Positions 1-12,299 of a stretch of DNA of 64,000 bases are shown here, in pieces. This stretch comes from Acanthacorydalis orientalis (Eukaryota; Arthropoda; Insecta; Megaloptera; Corydalidae): positions 40,087,818 through 40,151,817 of the forward strand of contig CM068315.1 of NCBI GenBank assembly GCA_034766995.1, in the 5' to 3' direction. The notes beneath the pieces are model-generated. The model was given only the letters and a program-made list of their open reading frames with translations. It ran no database searches and was not told where the DNA came from. Each line of letters begins with the position of its first letter. The stretch's first letter is position 1. The position numbers and the translations under genes are program-made.

Positions 1-276
1 TATTTTTAATAAGCCTTGTGTTCCACAATAAATATGTTGGAAATAGAAATAATAATGAATGAATCCAATATTTGAAATTTACGGAAATTATTTTTCCTAT
101 TCAAATAATTCGGTAAAAAAATGCCATTCAGAGTTTTTTTGGGATATGTGTATTCGTGTCGATTTATCAATTTTTACTTCATGAATAGTTTGTTTTGATT
201 TTTTAATTTTGTTTAAATGTAGTAATAGTTAATTAAACTTAGTATTTAATTAAAATACTAACATTACACACACATT

Positions 277-279
<3 letters not shown>

Positions 280-312
<33 letters not shown>
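280..312. repeat. (TA)n microsatellite
   Basis: Uninterrupted TA dinucleotide run of about 33 bp. Confidence 0.95.

Positions 313-1288
<976 letters not shown>

Positions 1289-1350
<62 letters not shown>
1289..1350. repeat. (TA)n microsatellite
   Basis: About 62 bp pure TA run. Confidence 0.95.
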
Positions 1351-1353
<3 letters not shown>

Positions 1354-2165
1354 TGTGCATATGTTGTGAAATAATTCTTCTGATAAAATTTGATTAAGTT
1401 GATAATTAAAGAAAAAAGACAACAAATGATAAATCTACTTGAAAAACAAAGAACACTTCTATACTCATTTGTTTATATACGTTTCGTAGAAATAATAATT
1501 GAATTATTATTTTCAAGCAGTATTTAATGAGTTGAAAATTGTTATTACTCATTCTTTTAGTAATACGCATTTTGTACTTGAGTTTCAGATATAATTACGT
1601 TTTGTATTTTTTTCGTTCAAAGTATGTTTATACATATAAGAGCGTTTTTTATTTAATTTGTTTCAAATTTGATGACATTTTATAACATTAACAAAAATAT
1701 AAAATAAGACGAAGATGAATGTCACGAAGGCAAACCGCATTTTTTTTATATAGTGCAAATCGCAATTATATTTTTATTCATTTCATACAACACTCATAAA
1801 CAATTATACAGTTAAAATAATTATGAAACTAAACACAACATCCTTTCAATTATTTCGACCTTGTGATACGACATGTCATAGGTTATCGATTCGATGCAGT
1901 CATAACAATGAAATAAGAGCTAAATGAACAGATTACGTATTCCAGAAATGATATTAAATTGATAAATAAATAGCAAATACGTATCGAATTGATTTTCGAT
2001 AAAGTTTCTATCAATATAATTAATAGTTTTAAGTCATGAATGTATTCATTAAAAGGGATTGCGAAAATTGTCATGAGCCGGCCTCTAAAGTGACATTGAA
2101 ACTTGGCACGGCTTCAATGATTTGTATGAGAGATAAATATATACTTTATATTTTAAGTAATAGGA

Positions 2166-2167
<2 letters not shown>
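1351..2167. other. AT-rich DNA without recognisable feature
   Basis: Only short chance open frames were seen; no motif or family resemblance was found. Confidence 0.5.

Positions 2168-2217
<50 letters not shown>
2168..2217. repeat. (TA)n microsatellite
   Basis: About 50 bp pure TA run. Confidence 0.95.
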
Positions 2218-2221
<4 letters not shown>

Positions 2222-2699
2222 CAAAGAATGTACATACAAACATATATAATTTGACATAGACATTTCATGGATTCGTCAAAATGAAAAATACAGAAATTTA
2301 TGCTTTATTTGAGACATGTTCACCTCGAAAAGTGCTTTTATTTCGAATTAAATTTAAATATTAGAAACCAGTTATTTTATTTACTTTACATAGTCTGAGA
2401 ATTATTTTCGTATATCGAAAACACTGTGGATTATGTTGTAACAGATTGTATAACATTGTTTCGTGTGTTATGAAATAAAAAAGGAAGATTTCATGTAAAA
2501 AAACATTAATTTAATTTGTTTGTAAGTAAACAATTGTTCTGTAAAGAAAATGAATTTATTTTTTTAATAAGTGTTAGTTTATAACAATGAAATTAAAAGT
2601 ATTACAGTAATTATTACAAGTATAAATAAAATTAAAAAAGTATTAAATTTAAAATAATGAATAAAATTAAAATATATAATAAGAGCTTCAAAAACAAAT

Positions 2700-2905
2700 T
2701 ATTCTCGTATCCCACAAACCACAATTCAATTTTGTTATCAAAAAATGCTCAATAATTAATGGAATTTGTATCTGAATGCGTTTAAGCAGCAGACAAAAGT
2801 GATCAAAAATCATTTATTAGTCATTTTTGATCAGAAAACTTATTATGGTCCGGGGAGTAAGTGAAAAATTAATTCGTGAATGTTAATTTAACTGTCGTAT
2901 TTAGA
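2700..2905. mobile_element. IR-A inverted-repeat element, compact copy
   Basis: Member of an unnamed dispersed family found about 17 times in this window. The left arm carries ATCCCACAAACCACAA followed by a form of TGATCAAAAATGTTCAA. The right arm carries the inverse, TTTTTGATCAGAAAA followed by a form of TTGTGGTTTGTGGGATGA. The two arms are inverted copies, as in a MITE or foldback element. There is no coding capacity. The central GCGCATTTCGATGG segment is degenerate in this copy. Boundaries are approximate. Confidence 0.6.
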
Positions 2906-2910
2906 ATTAT

Positions 2911-3610
2911 TCTTGCGATATTTAGTGTATTCAGAATATAATAATAAGTTGTTTAGAAGAGGTGCACAAAATAAATCTAATTTTTGTTAATATTGTGTGA
3001 TGTATATTATATAAGTTTTGTTTTATTTTGAGGCTAAATGAAGTTTATATGTAAATTTATTTTAATTTGAAAAGTTTTATTCCTCAAGGTGAAAATGTAT
3101 TTTCTTATTCGATTGTACTATTAATATAAGTAATAATGGACCATGCTCATTATCTTCTACTACAATCAGGTTTCATTAATTAATTGTGTTTTATATATCC
3201 TTAATTTAGTCGTATTCATAAACTTATTCTTAATAAATTTAATAGCTATAATTAGATCTAGTTTTATAGTGTACAATATTAACTAATGATATCTATTTGC
3301 AGCTTTAATTAAAGGTGATGAGCATGACTCAAAATCATTAAATTTAGTCGAAATAATTTTCGAAAAAAATTTTTTTACGTCCAACTGTTTAGGATTGACT
3401 ATTATCTATCATTGATAACCTTTTTTATTATTTAAAAAGTATATACTTTAATGAATTTCGAACTTGGATACTTTTCTCTACCTCGAATGCATTCTTAATA
3501 AAAAAATGAAATAAAATTTTTAATAGTGCAGTTATTTTACTAATAAATCTTATATATAATCATAATATTATTGATAAGAAATTTTATCGTTTAAGCTATA
3601 AGTTATTTTA
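2911..3610. other. AT-rich DNA without recognisable feature
   Basis: Non-coding in all frames as far as I can judge. No terminal repeats or transposase fragments were seen. Confidence 0.5.
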
Positions 3611-3614
3611 TATA

Positions 3615-3680
3615 CAGGCAAACCTCGTTTAGCTCCACCACAATCAACCCTTTTTTATATATCGTTCTATGGCTTATAAC
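3615..3680 (+). mobile_element. pogo/Tigger-like terminus (fragment)
   Basis: The stretch begins CAGGCAAACCTCGTTT directly after a TATA flank. Known Tigger/pogo elements start with a very similar CAGGCATACCTCG terminus next to a TA target. I see no matching inverted end nearby, so this is a single end or a chance resemblance. Confidence 0.35.
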
Positions 3681-3759
3681 TTTTGGAACTTAATGGAACA
3701 CTGAAACTAATATTTTTTAAATTTTTTTGAAGGTATACCAGTGCGTGAACTAATAACTT

Positions 3760-3861
3760 ATATTTGTAAGACTACGTCTTACAAATATTTATATTTGTAA
3801 GACTACGTCTTACAAATATACATTTTCTCTATCTTCCAAAACTACGTTTTGGAAGACAGAG
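3760..3861. repeat. Three tandem hairpins with a shared TAC loop
   Basis: Three consecutive palindromes. 3760-3788 has 13-bp perfect arms; 3790-3820 has 14-bp perfect arms; 3827-3861 has 16-bp arms with one mismatch. Each has the same 3-base TAC loop, with ACTACGT at the centre. The first two are near copies of each other. The third has different arm sequence but the same design. The cluster ends about 20 bp before the left end of the Mar-D mariner. Confidence 0.9.
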
Positions 3862-3881
3862 ACAAGTTTTGACAATACCAT

Positions 3882-5173
3882 ACGAGGGTAGAATGATAAG
3901 TACTCGTAGTTGACAAGAAAATACATTTTTTTAGCAAATTCTTTTTTATTTTACAAAGTAATCTTCTTTTAGCTCGATGCACTTAGGCCAATGCATTTAC
4001 ATTTTTTTTATCTCTTCCGAATAGTACGGTTTGTCAAACTCTTCAAAACAGGCATTTACAGCAGTGATGACTTTTAAATTTGATACAAATCTTTTATCTC
4101 CGAGCCATTTCTTCAAGTTTAGAAATAGGAAAAAGTTACATGGTGCCAAATTTGGAGAATATGGTGGATGTGCAAGCAAAATCCTAGTGCAATTCAATGC
4201 AATTTTGCCATCGCAATAGTCGATTTGTGTGTCGGTGTATTGTCGTAAAGGAAGAGAACTTTTTTATTGGCCAAATGAGGACGTTTTTTCCTGATTTCAT
4301 CATTCAGCTGGTCCAGTAATGATGCATAGTAGGCTCCTATTATCGTTTTCAGTTTTTCAAGATAGTCAATTAGCAATATTCTATGAGTATCCCAGAAAGC
4401 AGTCACTATAACCTTTCCAGCTGATGCAATGACTTTTGACTTTTTTGGCTTCCGGTCGCCAGGAGAAGCCCATTGTTTCAATAGCTCTTTCGTTTCAGGT
4501 GTATGGTGATGGATTTATGTTTCATCAACAGATATGTGTCGACCTAAAAATTCATATCGATTACATTTAAACATTGTTAAACACTCCTTTAAAATGTTCA
4601 TTTGAATGCATTTTTGATCGATTGTGAGTAAACGTGACACCCATCCGGCAGATATCTTTTTCATATGCAAATGTTCGTGTAATATATTCCATATACGTTC
4701 ATATGAGAGCTTACTACCTCAAATATCTCATGCACTTTGATTCTACGAACATTTAAAACAATGTCATGGATTTTTCCAATCATCTTTTCAGTAGTCACTT
4801 CAGTTGGACGAACTTGATGTTCTTCATCACAAACACTTTTACGACCATGTTTAAATTCATGAAACCAATATCTGACAGTTGTAATCGAAGGTGCAGTCCC
4901 CCTAGATAGCGTGTATCTTTTCTTTAATTTCTCCACACGTTTTCTCATCTAAAAACATAAATTTAATCATTGATCGATACTAAATTTTTTTCAATAGTTA
5001 AAAAGAACAATAGTAGTTTACTTTGAATGACTGTTGAAACTAAGTTAATTAACGTATTGTGCTCAAACTTTGACAGCAGTAGTTTGAAAGATAATACTAT
5101 TAAAAAATATCATAGTTTGATATCAGTGGTGTCACCTCTTATCAAAAACGTAATTATCACTCTACGCACGTAA
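3882..5173 (-). mobile_element. mariner element Mar-D, near full length, inactive
   Basis: About 1.29 kb, the usual size for mariner. The left end starts TACGAGGGTAGAATGATAA. The right end, read inward on the minus strand, starts TACGTGCGTAGAGTGATAA, so the terminal inverted repeats match well over about 20 bp and TA flanks are plausible. Between them lies a mariner transposase on the minus strand, broken by stops and frameshifts. The termini resemble those at 12755 and 45206, which suggests related copies. Confidence 0.85.
3946..4948 (-). pseudogene. mariner transposase pseudogene (Mar-D)
   Basis: Cut-and-paste transposase of the Tc1/mariner superfamily, readable on the minus strand in several frames. 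Order of pieces: an N-terminal helix-turn-helix region starting MRKRVEKLKK at 4948 and including ITTVRYWFHEFKHGR; the first catalytic aspartate in a VDET motif near 4520, followed at once by a stop where tryptophan is expected; FWDTHRILLIDYLEK; the second aspartate in LFLYDNTPTH near 4230; and the third-aspartate region YSPNLAPCNFFLF near 4150. In that last region family members have SPDLAPSDFFLF, so two aspartates are changed to asparagine. The C-terminus ends WPKCIELKEDYFVK just before a stop at 3946-3948. Dead copy. Confidence 0.85.
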
Positions 5174-5519
5174 TACATTAGAAAGGAGGCCTCATCTAAC
5201 GTTAAAATTTCAGGAACGCATCCGATTTGCCTGTATTTTCGAAGTGAAACTTCTCTTAAATCGTCGTGCATCAGAAAACCCGAGCTGCAATTTCGTTTGT
5301 AACGAGCATGCAACGGAAGTAACACTAAATTAAAAAGGAGAAACGGCTCATTCGCAAAGGGGCGGGAGTGGAACACTGCTAGTAGCGCAATGAGCAGCCG
5401 CTAGCTTAGTGTATTGAATAAGAACACTAAAAAGGAAAGTAAGTTCCATATTTTTATAGAGAAAAAATATAATTATATTTTAATTTTTCAAATAAAGATT
5501 TGCTTTTGATTTTTCGATA

Positions 5520-5524
<5 letters not shown>
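5174..5524. other. Moderately GC-rich stretch, unidentified
   Basis: Less AT-rich than its surroundings, especially 5200-5400, with several CpGs. An 88-codon open frame covers it on the minus strand, but its product resembles nothing I recognise. It could be part of another decayed element or host non-coding DNA. Confidence 0.3.

Positions 5525-5574
<50 letters not shown>
5525..5574. repeat. (TA)n microsatellite
   Basis: About 50 bp pure TA run. Confidence 0.95.
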
Positions 5575-5580
<6 letters not shown>

Positions 5581-6235
5581 TAGTATATGTATAACTGTTG
5601 CTTAAAAACCGCTTCCATGATAAAAAAAAATAATAATGAAAAAGGAATTTATAATATTCAGTGGATATTTCGATAAATGGCCCGAATTTCACGATTCTTT
5701 CAACTCTGTGGTTCATAGCGATTCAATCTGATGATCAGAGAGCTTCTTCCATACAGTAAAATTGTACCGCCAGTAGTAAATTTAAGTCATAATGCTACCA
5801 CACAAAAGAAGTTTCCGATATACGTTTTTCTGCACCTCTGTTTTGTGTATTGCAAAAATCGCACGTCTAATCGGATACGTGTAGTTATAATTATTGTAAA
5901 TTGTTTTAGTTTAAAAATTAATTACTACAGAAGTAAAATACAGAAGTACTGACATAAGTGTAATATTTCAACGTTGCTTTGTTGAAATAATCTGTAAGAT
6001 AAGTAAGTAGTATTCAGCACTTAAATTCTTATCAGAAAATAATGAAAATCCATACTGATTCGTTATGAAACGCATATGTATCAATATAATACAGTAACGT
6101 TAGGGACATTACGAACGCAATTTATTATTTCCCCATTTTTCTCTGTTCCGCGTTATCAGCGTCGAATAATCTTATCAGATACACGTATTATTTTCCATAT
6201 ACAAGATAAATCGTGTATATTATTTGTGTTCCAGT

Positions 6236-6500
6236 CTAATCAGAAGGGGGCGAGGGGTGGGGTGCGCGGCGACGGGAGAGGTCCGCCGCGGCAGTTACAC
6301 AGTGCATTATGTGATCGTCGCGCTTGCGCTACCATTCAGTATGGCTTCGTGCGCTGGTCGAGATTAACGTTCGGCGTGCGCTGGGAATCACGCGCTGTCT
6401 CGTTTCACGTACAACAATTTAAAAAACACATGCCAGAACGATGGCAAACTCTCGCAACACGTACAGTACTCAGTCGAAGCGTCGAGTGAAATGAAAAGTA
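6236..6500. promoter_or_regulatory. CpG-rich island, candidate promoter or 5' exon
   Basis: A sharp rise in GC and CpG compared with flanking DNA, starting with GGGGGCGAGGGGTGGGG and continuing with many CG dinucleotides to about 6500. TCAGT-type insect initiator sequences occur near 6334 and 6470. A 137-codon plus-strand open frame (6076-6489) crosses the island but shows no recognisable domain and half of it lies in ordinary AT-rich DNA, so I do not call it a gene. No transposon ends were seen. Promoter or untranslated exon is inference. Confidence 0.35.
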
Positions 6501-6786
6501 CGTCAACAATAAACAAATACAATGGAACATTTCTGTTCGCATATATAATAAGAAGAAAAAAAGCCACTGATACACACATATATATTTTTATGCTACATTG
6601 TGACAACGTGCAAAAACGGTCATGTGTAATGTTACTACTAATAATAATACTAATGATATAAATCTTGCGACTGTGTGTTAACTTCTATTCAGTTTTTCAA
6701 GTGACATTGAAAATGACAGTAAAACATTGTACGATAATACGTTTTCGTCGTGTGTTCTGTGGCCGTGAGTTAATAAATACAAAATA

Positions 6787-6842
6787 ATATATATATATAT
6801 AAAGATATATATACAGTATTGAATGAGTGTGTGTGTGTGTGT
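6787..6842. repeat. Short (TA)n and (GT)n tracts
   Basis: A short TA run at 6787-6800, a second at 6804-6812 and a GT run at about 6828-6842. Confidence 0.8.
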
Positions 6843-6989
6843 CGGCGCGTGTTTTTCTCCCCCGTGATACGTCCGATATCGTATCGTAACAATGTAAGAT
6901 TGAGGTTAGTTTCGACGAACACGCATTGTTGATAATAATGAACCGACTCGTTTGTTCGACGTTTGTGTCCGGAATGTGAATACATGTTC

Positions 6990-7900
6990 GATTAAAACAT
7001 TTATTTCATTCAATGCAACGTATGCCAGTTATTCAGAGCCAGTATTTAATTTTTAAGTTTTGTTGCGTTTCTTGTTTACATTTTCTTTCTACTTTAAACG
7101 TAAGCTCTTGTTATATAATTCAATTGAATTGCAGTTATCTAAGTGTGATATGTTAACAAAAAAGGTCAGTAGTTTTTTTTTGCTTTTTATATATCTTTAA
7201 TGTTTTATTTGTTGTCTATCTATGTATTTTAATATTTGTATATTTTGATATTTGTGTATCTCGCAGTAAAATATGATTTAAACTTTTCACTGATAGGCTT
7301 TTGGTAAAAAAAAAACAGTGCAGCAGAGTCGTGTTTTGTTTTATTTTCAAATGTTTTCAGCGATACTGTGTAGATTGTTTTAGTTTGTTTCAATTGATGA
7401 AACAATTTTGTACAAATTCTAAGTGGAATATAGTTTCAAATTTAAATTAATTTAAATCATCAACTCAATCATTATTCAACATCCGCAGTCAGTATTAAAA
7501 ACATTCATATTTTAAGTTTATGAATAAGTTGTTTAAATAATCAGATTGTTTTTGCAAACCTCCCGTCACTCTTATGTATTATAAGTATGTGTGAAACAAG
7601 GGGTCTATGCTTCGAGAGGCTTAATGGAATATTTTTCAGTATAACACTGACTGAATTCAGTATAACTGACAAAATAGGTCCAATCGTTTTGTTCGTATAA
7701 GAGTGATCTTTGGCTATTATATTATTTTCTTTTACAAACGTTGTTTTTTTTTACAATTAGATCATTTATTGAGTTTCTTGCAAAATATCTTATGAAAAAA
7801 ATTTTTTGAACAAAGATTATTATTAATAATAAAGTTTAAAATACATTTCATTCATTCCGTTGAAAATATAATCTGTTAATAAGGTCAAGAATGTGCTTTA
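6990..7900. other. AT-rich DNA without recognisable feature
   Basis: No terminal repeats or coding remnants were recognised. Confidence 0.5.
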
Positions 7901-7904
7901 TTAA

Positions 7905-8075
7905 CTCTTCCGGTTGTAATTTTTAAATCATCAAAAATGTCCAATAAATAGTTATTAATAATTTTTCGTTGTTATTTATGCGCATTCTGATTAGTTATTG
8001 AAGATTTTTGATCAGCAAAAAATTTTGTGGTCTGTAGGATATGCGAATAAAACTTATGAAATCTATTTTAATTTT
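7905..8075. mobile_element. IR-A copy, partial
   Basis: Contains ATCAAAAATGTCCAATAAAT, then TTATGCGCATT, then the inverse arm TTTTTGATCAGCAAAAAATT and TTGTGGTCTGTAGGATATG. The core arrangement matches other copies of the family but the outer arms are worn. Confidence 0.55.
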
Positions 8076-8351
8076 ATTTAGAACATTTTCGTTTAATTTT
8101 ATATTAAAAATGTAAAGACGTTTAAATTTGTAGTTTGTCAGAAATCTCTTTTTTTAATTTACAAAGAAGGGAAGTTTTAATTTTAATTATATTCTTTTTA
8201 AAGATAGTAGAACGTAAATATTTATTTATGAACATATTAATGTAAAATTATACACTGGGTCGGAGTTATAAAATATGATACTATTTATTTAAAAGCCATA
8301 ATTTATATGAAGTCAATTAATTCTGCCTAAAATATAATCTCGTAAATATAA

Positions 8352-8626
8352 TCCCACAGTCCACAATTTATTTTTGTAAGATAGTCTGACATGCAGTCCA
8401 TTAATAATCTCAAAAATTGATTCTATTAATAAAGTCCAAAATATACATTTTCAAAATGGTTATAAATATGCTCAAAATAAGAATATTTGAAATTTCTTAA
8501 CACAATCCACAATTTATATTAGTAATATAGTCTAAAATACAGTCCATTAATAAACTCAAAGTCCAAAATATAAATCCTTAAAATGATTATAAATATGTCT
8601 TAAATAAGAATATTTGAAGTTTAAGA
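8352..8626. repeat. Local tandem duplication
   Basis: Two diverged adjacent copies, about 8352-8500 and 8501-8626. Shared landmarks in order are TCCACAATTTAT, CAGTCCATTAATAA, GTCCAAAATATA, TTATAAATATG and AATAAGAATATTTGAA. The second copy lacks about 20 bp in the middle. The CCCACAGTCCACAATTT start faintly recalls an IR-A arm. Confidence 0.65.
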
Positions 8627-8639
8627 ATGCAATTTATAC

Positions 8640-10000
8640 ATTAATTCTCATTAAAGTTTCTCATGATAGTAAAATATGAATTGAAATTAATCAGAGTTAA
8701 AATTAAAAATATAATAAAATTCTTATGTATTCGCTGGGTTTATAGAAAAATGACATTTATGTAAAATTTAACTGATAAAAAGTATTTTAGATTGACAATA
8801 TATTTTTTTTACAAAAACAGTAATTTTTAATAAATTGTTTAAAGTCTAAGTTTTTTTCTGGATTCTAATTTTAATTAAAACAGTTAAAAGTGCAAAAAAA
8901 TATATTCATCTAATTATAATATGACCTTGTTCTTTACTCTTTGTCTACATTGAACTTTTTTTAATTAGATAATTTATTCAATCATCTGCAAAATCTTTTT
9001 CTAGTATACATATTTTTATGTTTTAATTAAATTACACTGTTTAAAATCAAAATTTTTTTCTTCGAACGTAATTCGTAAATTATGAAAAAATTCAATAAAG
9101 TAATATTTTTTTTCTGTTTCTATAATTTTGAATAATCAGTCAATAAACGACATCATACTTTATTAACAAAATATGAAATACAATCTATTAAATATTCTTA
9201 CTTTTAAATACTGTATTCAATCTGAAGTATCATTTTGTATATAAGTGTGAATGAAAGTCATTCTTTTTTCTAGAAAAATGTGGTTGCACTTACTTTATGA
9301 AGAAACTTAGTTAAAAAAAAAGAATAAAAGTCTTATTTCTTAATTGTTTTTATGATAAAAGTACTTGTATAGTAAGTTTTGTCGATAAAAAAACATTGCA
9401 ATTCTTTTACTTACAAATGTATATCATTAATTCTTATTAACTTGAAAATTGATCATCCGTGTTAACAACAAAAAATGTCTGTTGGGCACTCATTATTTAT
9501 TCATAAACTGTAAGTTAACTTCACATTAAAATAACGTATACAATTCATTATATCATGGCTTTGAACGAAACGAGTACGCTAATCCATTAAGTTACTAATC
9601 ACTAGCTTAAAGCCTTAAATGCATAGTTTTTCTATTGCTATTCTGTCTTAACTTTAAATGGCAATTTTAAAAGTAAAACAGGTACTTTTTAATTTTTAAT
9701 ATAACAGCATCTAAAAACTATTTTAAATTTTAATTATATGAAAGTATAATTAATAAATTAATGAATAAGAAAATATTCTGAATACCTAATCAAATATTTT
9801 TCAGTCATATTTTTGTTATTAATATGTACTATTTTGCCAAAAGTGTTAATTAAAAAAATATAACATTTTTGTTTTATCAAAACACACATTTTTTCGCAAA
9901 GTTATTTTTCTGTGCATGTGTTTTGATGATAGCCATTTACAATACGTTTTAATAAAAGAAAATTTTTATAATGAATTTATTCATGAAATTAAATTTAGCT
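8640..10000. other. AT-rich DNA without recognisable feature
   Basis: Long featureless AT-rich stretch. No transposase, terminal repeat or microsatellite of note. Confidence 0.5.
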
Positions 10001-10039
10001 ATATTGTCAAACTATAATTGTAAACGATGTTATTCTTTT

Positions 10040-10400
10040 ATAATTCATTTCACAAATGAATTTATTTTTGATCATACAAATCTTATCCTCAAAAAAATTT
10101 TTTGTTCAAAAATGTTAAATGAATGATTATTGGTTATTATTTTCTATGCGCATTTTGATGTCGTTCTAGCGCTGTAGACGCAATCTTAAACCCCAAATAA
10201 CGAACAATCGATAGCGAATTGATCATTCTCAGAGCTCCGAAGTACAGAAAAAAATCAAAAATCAAATTCATAAATTAAATCGATAATTGTTAATAGAACA
10301 TTTTTTGCCAGAAAAATTGTTGTCGGAAACATTTCTTGGTTTATAGGACCAGAAATTAATTCAGAAACTTGTATTGAATAATAAACTGGTTTAAAATATT
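10040..10400. mobile_element. IR-A copy, diverged
   Basis: Left arm includes TTCACAAATGAATT and TTGTTCAAAAATGTTAAAT, then TATGCGCATTTTGATG. The internal CATTCTCAGAGCTCCGAAG core follows near 10225, and a worn right arm with TGGTTTATAGG lies near 10340. The spacing is longer than in typical copies, so small insertions are likely. Confidence 0.55.
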
Positions 10401-10427
10401 AATATTATTATGTTTATTATAGTAATA

Positions 10428-10968
10428 TTAGATGTATAAATTAATTCGGTGGGTTTTTCTTTTATAGAAAGTGAATGTTTACGGAAAACTGGAATACATT
10501 TCAATCCTCAAAGTATCCTCCATTATTTTGTATAACTTTGCTCCACTGTCGGGTAACTGACAAATCCCTTGTCAAAAAAAGATTGCGACTTTGAGCCGAT
10601 GAAGTCTTAATGCATTTCTGGATCTCTTTTACGGTCTTAGCATTTTTTTTGTATGCTTTACGCGCCACTACATTTTCTCCTAAAGCTGAACAAATCATTG
10701 TCACGGATTCGGTAGCATTTTTTTCAACTGGAATGTGAAAAGTATTCAAAGCTTAAAAGTATCCAAAGCTGCTATTGGACATCATCGTGTTCACTGTCGT
10801 TTTATTAGATTATGCTAACTGCTTGCTTAAAGATATATAGTGTTTTTCAATCTGAAGGTTGGCACTTTAAAATCGTAAAATGACTAAAATATCTCAATTT
10901 AACACATGACACAGTTATGATTAATTCAATTTAAAGGCACCGAATTAAATTTAACATCCAATAAACTA
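10428..10968 (-). mobile_element. mariner deletion derivative Mar-B
   Basis: About 540 bp. The right end, read inward on the minus strand, matches the family 5' end: a form of GGTGTAAAAATTAATTCGG, then TTTAAATTGAATCAATCATAA. The left end contains TGTATAAATTAATTCGGTG. The inside keeps only the start and end of a mariner transposase, with the catalytic middle missing. Other copies of the same short form lie at 20966, 25420 and 62463. Confidence 0.8.
10501..10749 (-). CDS. Open fusion of mariner transposase N- and C-termini (82 aa)
   Basis: An uninterrupted 82-residue frame starting MNTFHIPVEKNATESV. The first half, including MICSALGENVVARKAY, matches the N-terminal helix-turn-helix region of mariner transposases. 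The second half includes VKEIQKCIKTSS and ends RQWSKVIQNNGGYFED, which matches the extreme C-terminus, where family members have RWQKVIDNNGEYF. The roughly 250-residue catalytic DDD domain is absent, so the product cannot transpose. It keeps part of the DNA-binding region and might in principle compete with active enzyme, but that is inference. An open frame in an old fragment may also be chance. Similar but broken fusions sit in the sister copies. Confidence 0.5.
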   Translation of the reverse strand: MNTFHIPVEKNATESVTMICSALGENVVARKAYKKNAKTVKEIQKCIKTSSAQSRNLFLTRDLSVTRQWSKVIQNNGGYFED

Positions 10969-11406
10969 AGTTTTTAAAATATTCGTATGTCTTAAAAACG
11001 TACAGAAAAAGAATCATAAACTAATACCAAACCCACATACGTCAACAACTAATCAACGCGACCATAAAATACAATTATTGCTAATAAAATGTGTACATTT
11101 TTCTACCGATTTTGTACCGATTTGCATATAATGGATACTTTTTTATTATGCAACAAAATAATAATCGACAAAGATTATCGTTCCCGATAATCGCCAAGAG
11201 TTATACATATTAAATGTAGATCGGAATAAATGAATACGAACGTAGAAAAATGTCGACACGGTTCGATTATAATTTAATGAAAGAAAAACATTTCAATGTA
11301 CGGGACATTTATTTCGTATCAACAAGGATTGTTCAAAAATCTATATAAATCATCGGACGTCAAGGACGTAAGTTTATTTCACATAGGTGTGTTACAATGC
11401 ATAATT

Positions 11407-11415
11407 ACACACACA

Positions 11416-11456
<41 letters not shown>

Positions 11457-11465
11457 TGTGTGTGT
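11407..11465. repeat. (AC)n(TA)n(GT)n compound microsatellite
   Basis: AC run 11407-11418, TA run to about 11453, then GCGTGTGTGTGT. The flanking AC and GT runs make the array roughly palindromic. Confidence 0.9.
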
Positions 11466-11610
11466 CTGGTTTATAGTATTATCAGAAAAATACATGATAA
11501 TTCAAGGTACAATTACAGACAATAAGAAATTCAAAATTTTTAACAATGTATTTGATTAATATGAATATAGATCATGATAATTAATTATAAAAAAAATTCA
11601 ATAAAACAAT

Positions 11611-12243
11611 TAGTATTAGGTGTAAAAGTAATACCATGCCTCTAAATTGAATCAATCATAACTCTGTTTTAAATTAAAATGAATATTTGTTAAATAAATT
11701 ATAAAGAGCTGCATAGAATCATTTGGAAACGTTATCAAAAACTTTTAAGTAATTAAAACGTAGAAAATTACCAAGAAATATTACTTGATATTCTAGAGAC
11801 TTGCAGAAATATTTGTGAAAATGAATATGAGAGGTGTAGAACGTACTACACTGTATAACCTTTCCACAAACTATGCAAAAGTATTTTGATCAAAAACTTT
11901 TAATAATTTAATATAGATTGTTTTTGATAACATATTTAATAATTTTGTCTTTGTTAATACAAATTTAAAATTCGCGCTACACTGTGAAAGATAAGTGAGA
12001 GAGTGTATCTCTTTACGGGTAGCATCGCGTGTTGGCGGAGATTATTATTAACAAGTTCGACCAACAAGCGATACCGTTTTCAGATCGTCGTTGCCAGATC
12101 TACCGTGTTTAACATATATAGCGTTTTAATATGTTAAGATTGGCACTTCAAAACCCTAAAACGACGAGGAAATATTTTAATTTGAAACAGTGTCATAATT
12201 GATTCAATTTAAAGGCATAGAGTTAATTTTCACATTTAATATA
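11611..12243. mobile_element. Mar-B 5' ends in inverted orientation around unrelated DNA
   Basis: At 11611-11690 a Mar-B 5' end reads inward on the plus strand (TTAGGTGTAAAAGTAAT, then TTGAATCAATCATAACTC). At 12121-12243 the same 5' end reads inward on the minus strand (TTGATTCAATTTAAAGG, then CACATTTAATAT). The roughly 430 bp between do not look like mariner coding sequence. The block is either two partial copies or one element bounded by two 5' ends. Confidence 0.55.
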
Positions 12244-12299
12244 TTCAAGAACGGTTTCTACATTCGATTCGATAAATTTTCCGTACCTTTTTAGTTTTT

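Noticed and set aside
6076..6489. 137-codon plus-strand open frame over the GC-rich island
   Set aside because: Half lies in AT-rich DNA and half in CpG-rich DNA, with no domain or homology I recognise; GC-rich DNA has few stop codons by chance.
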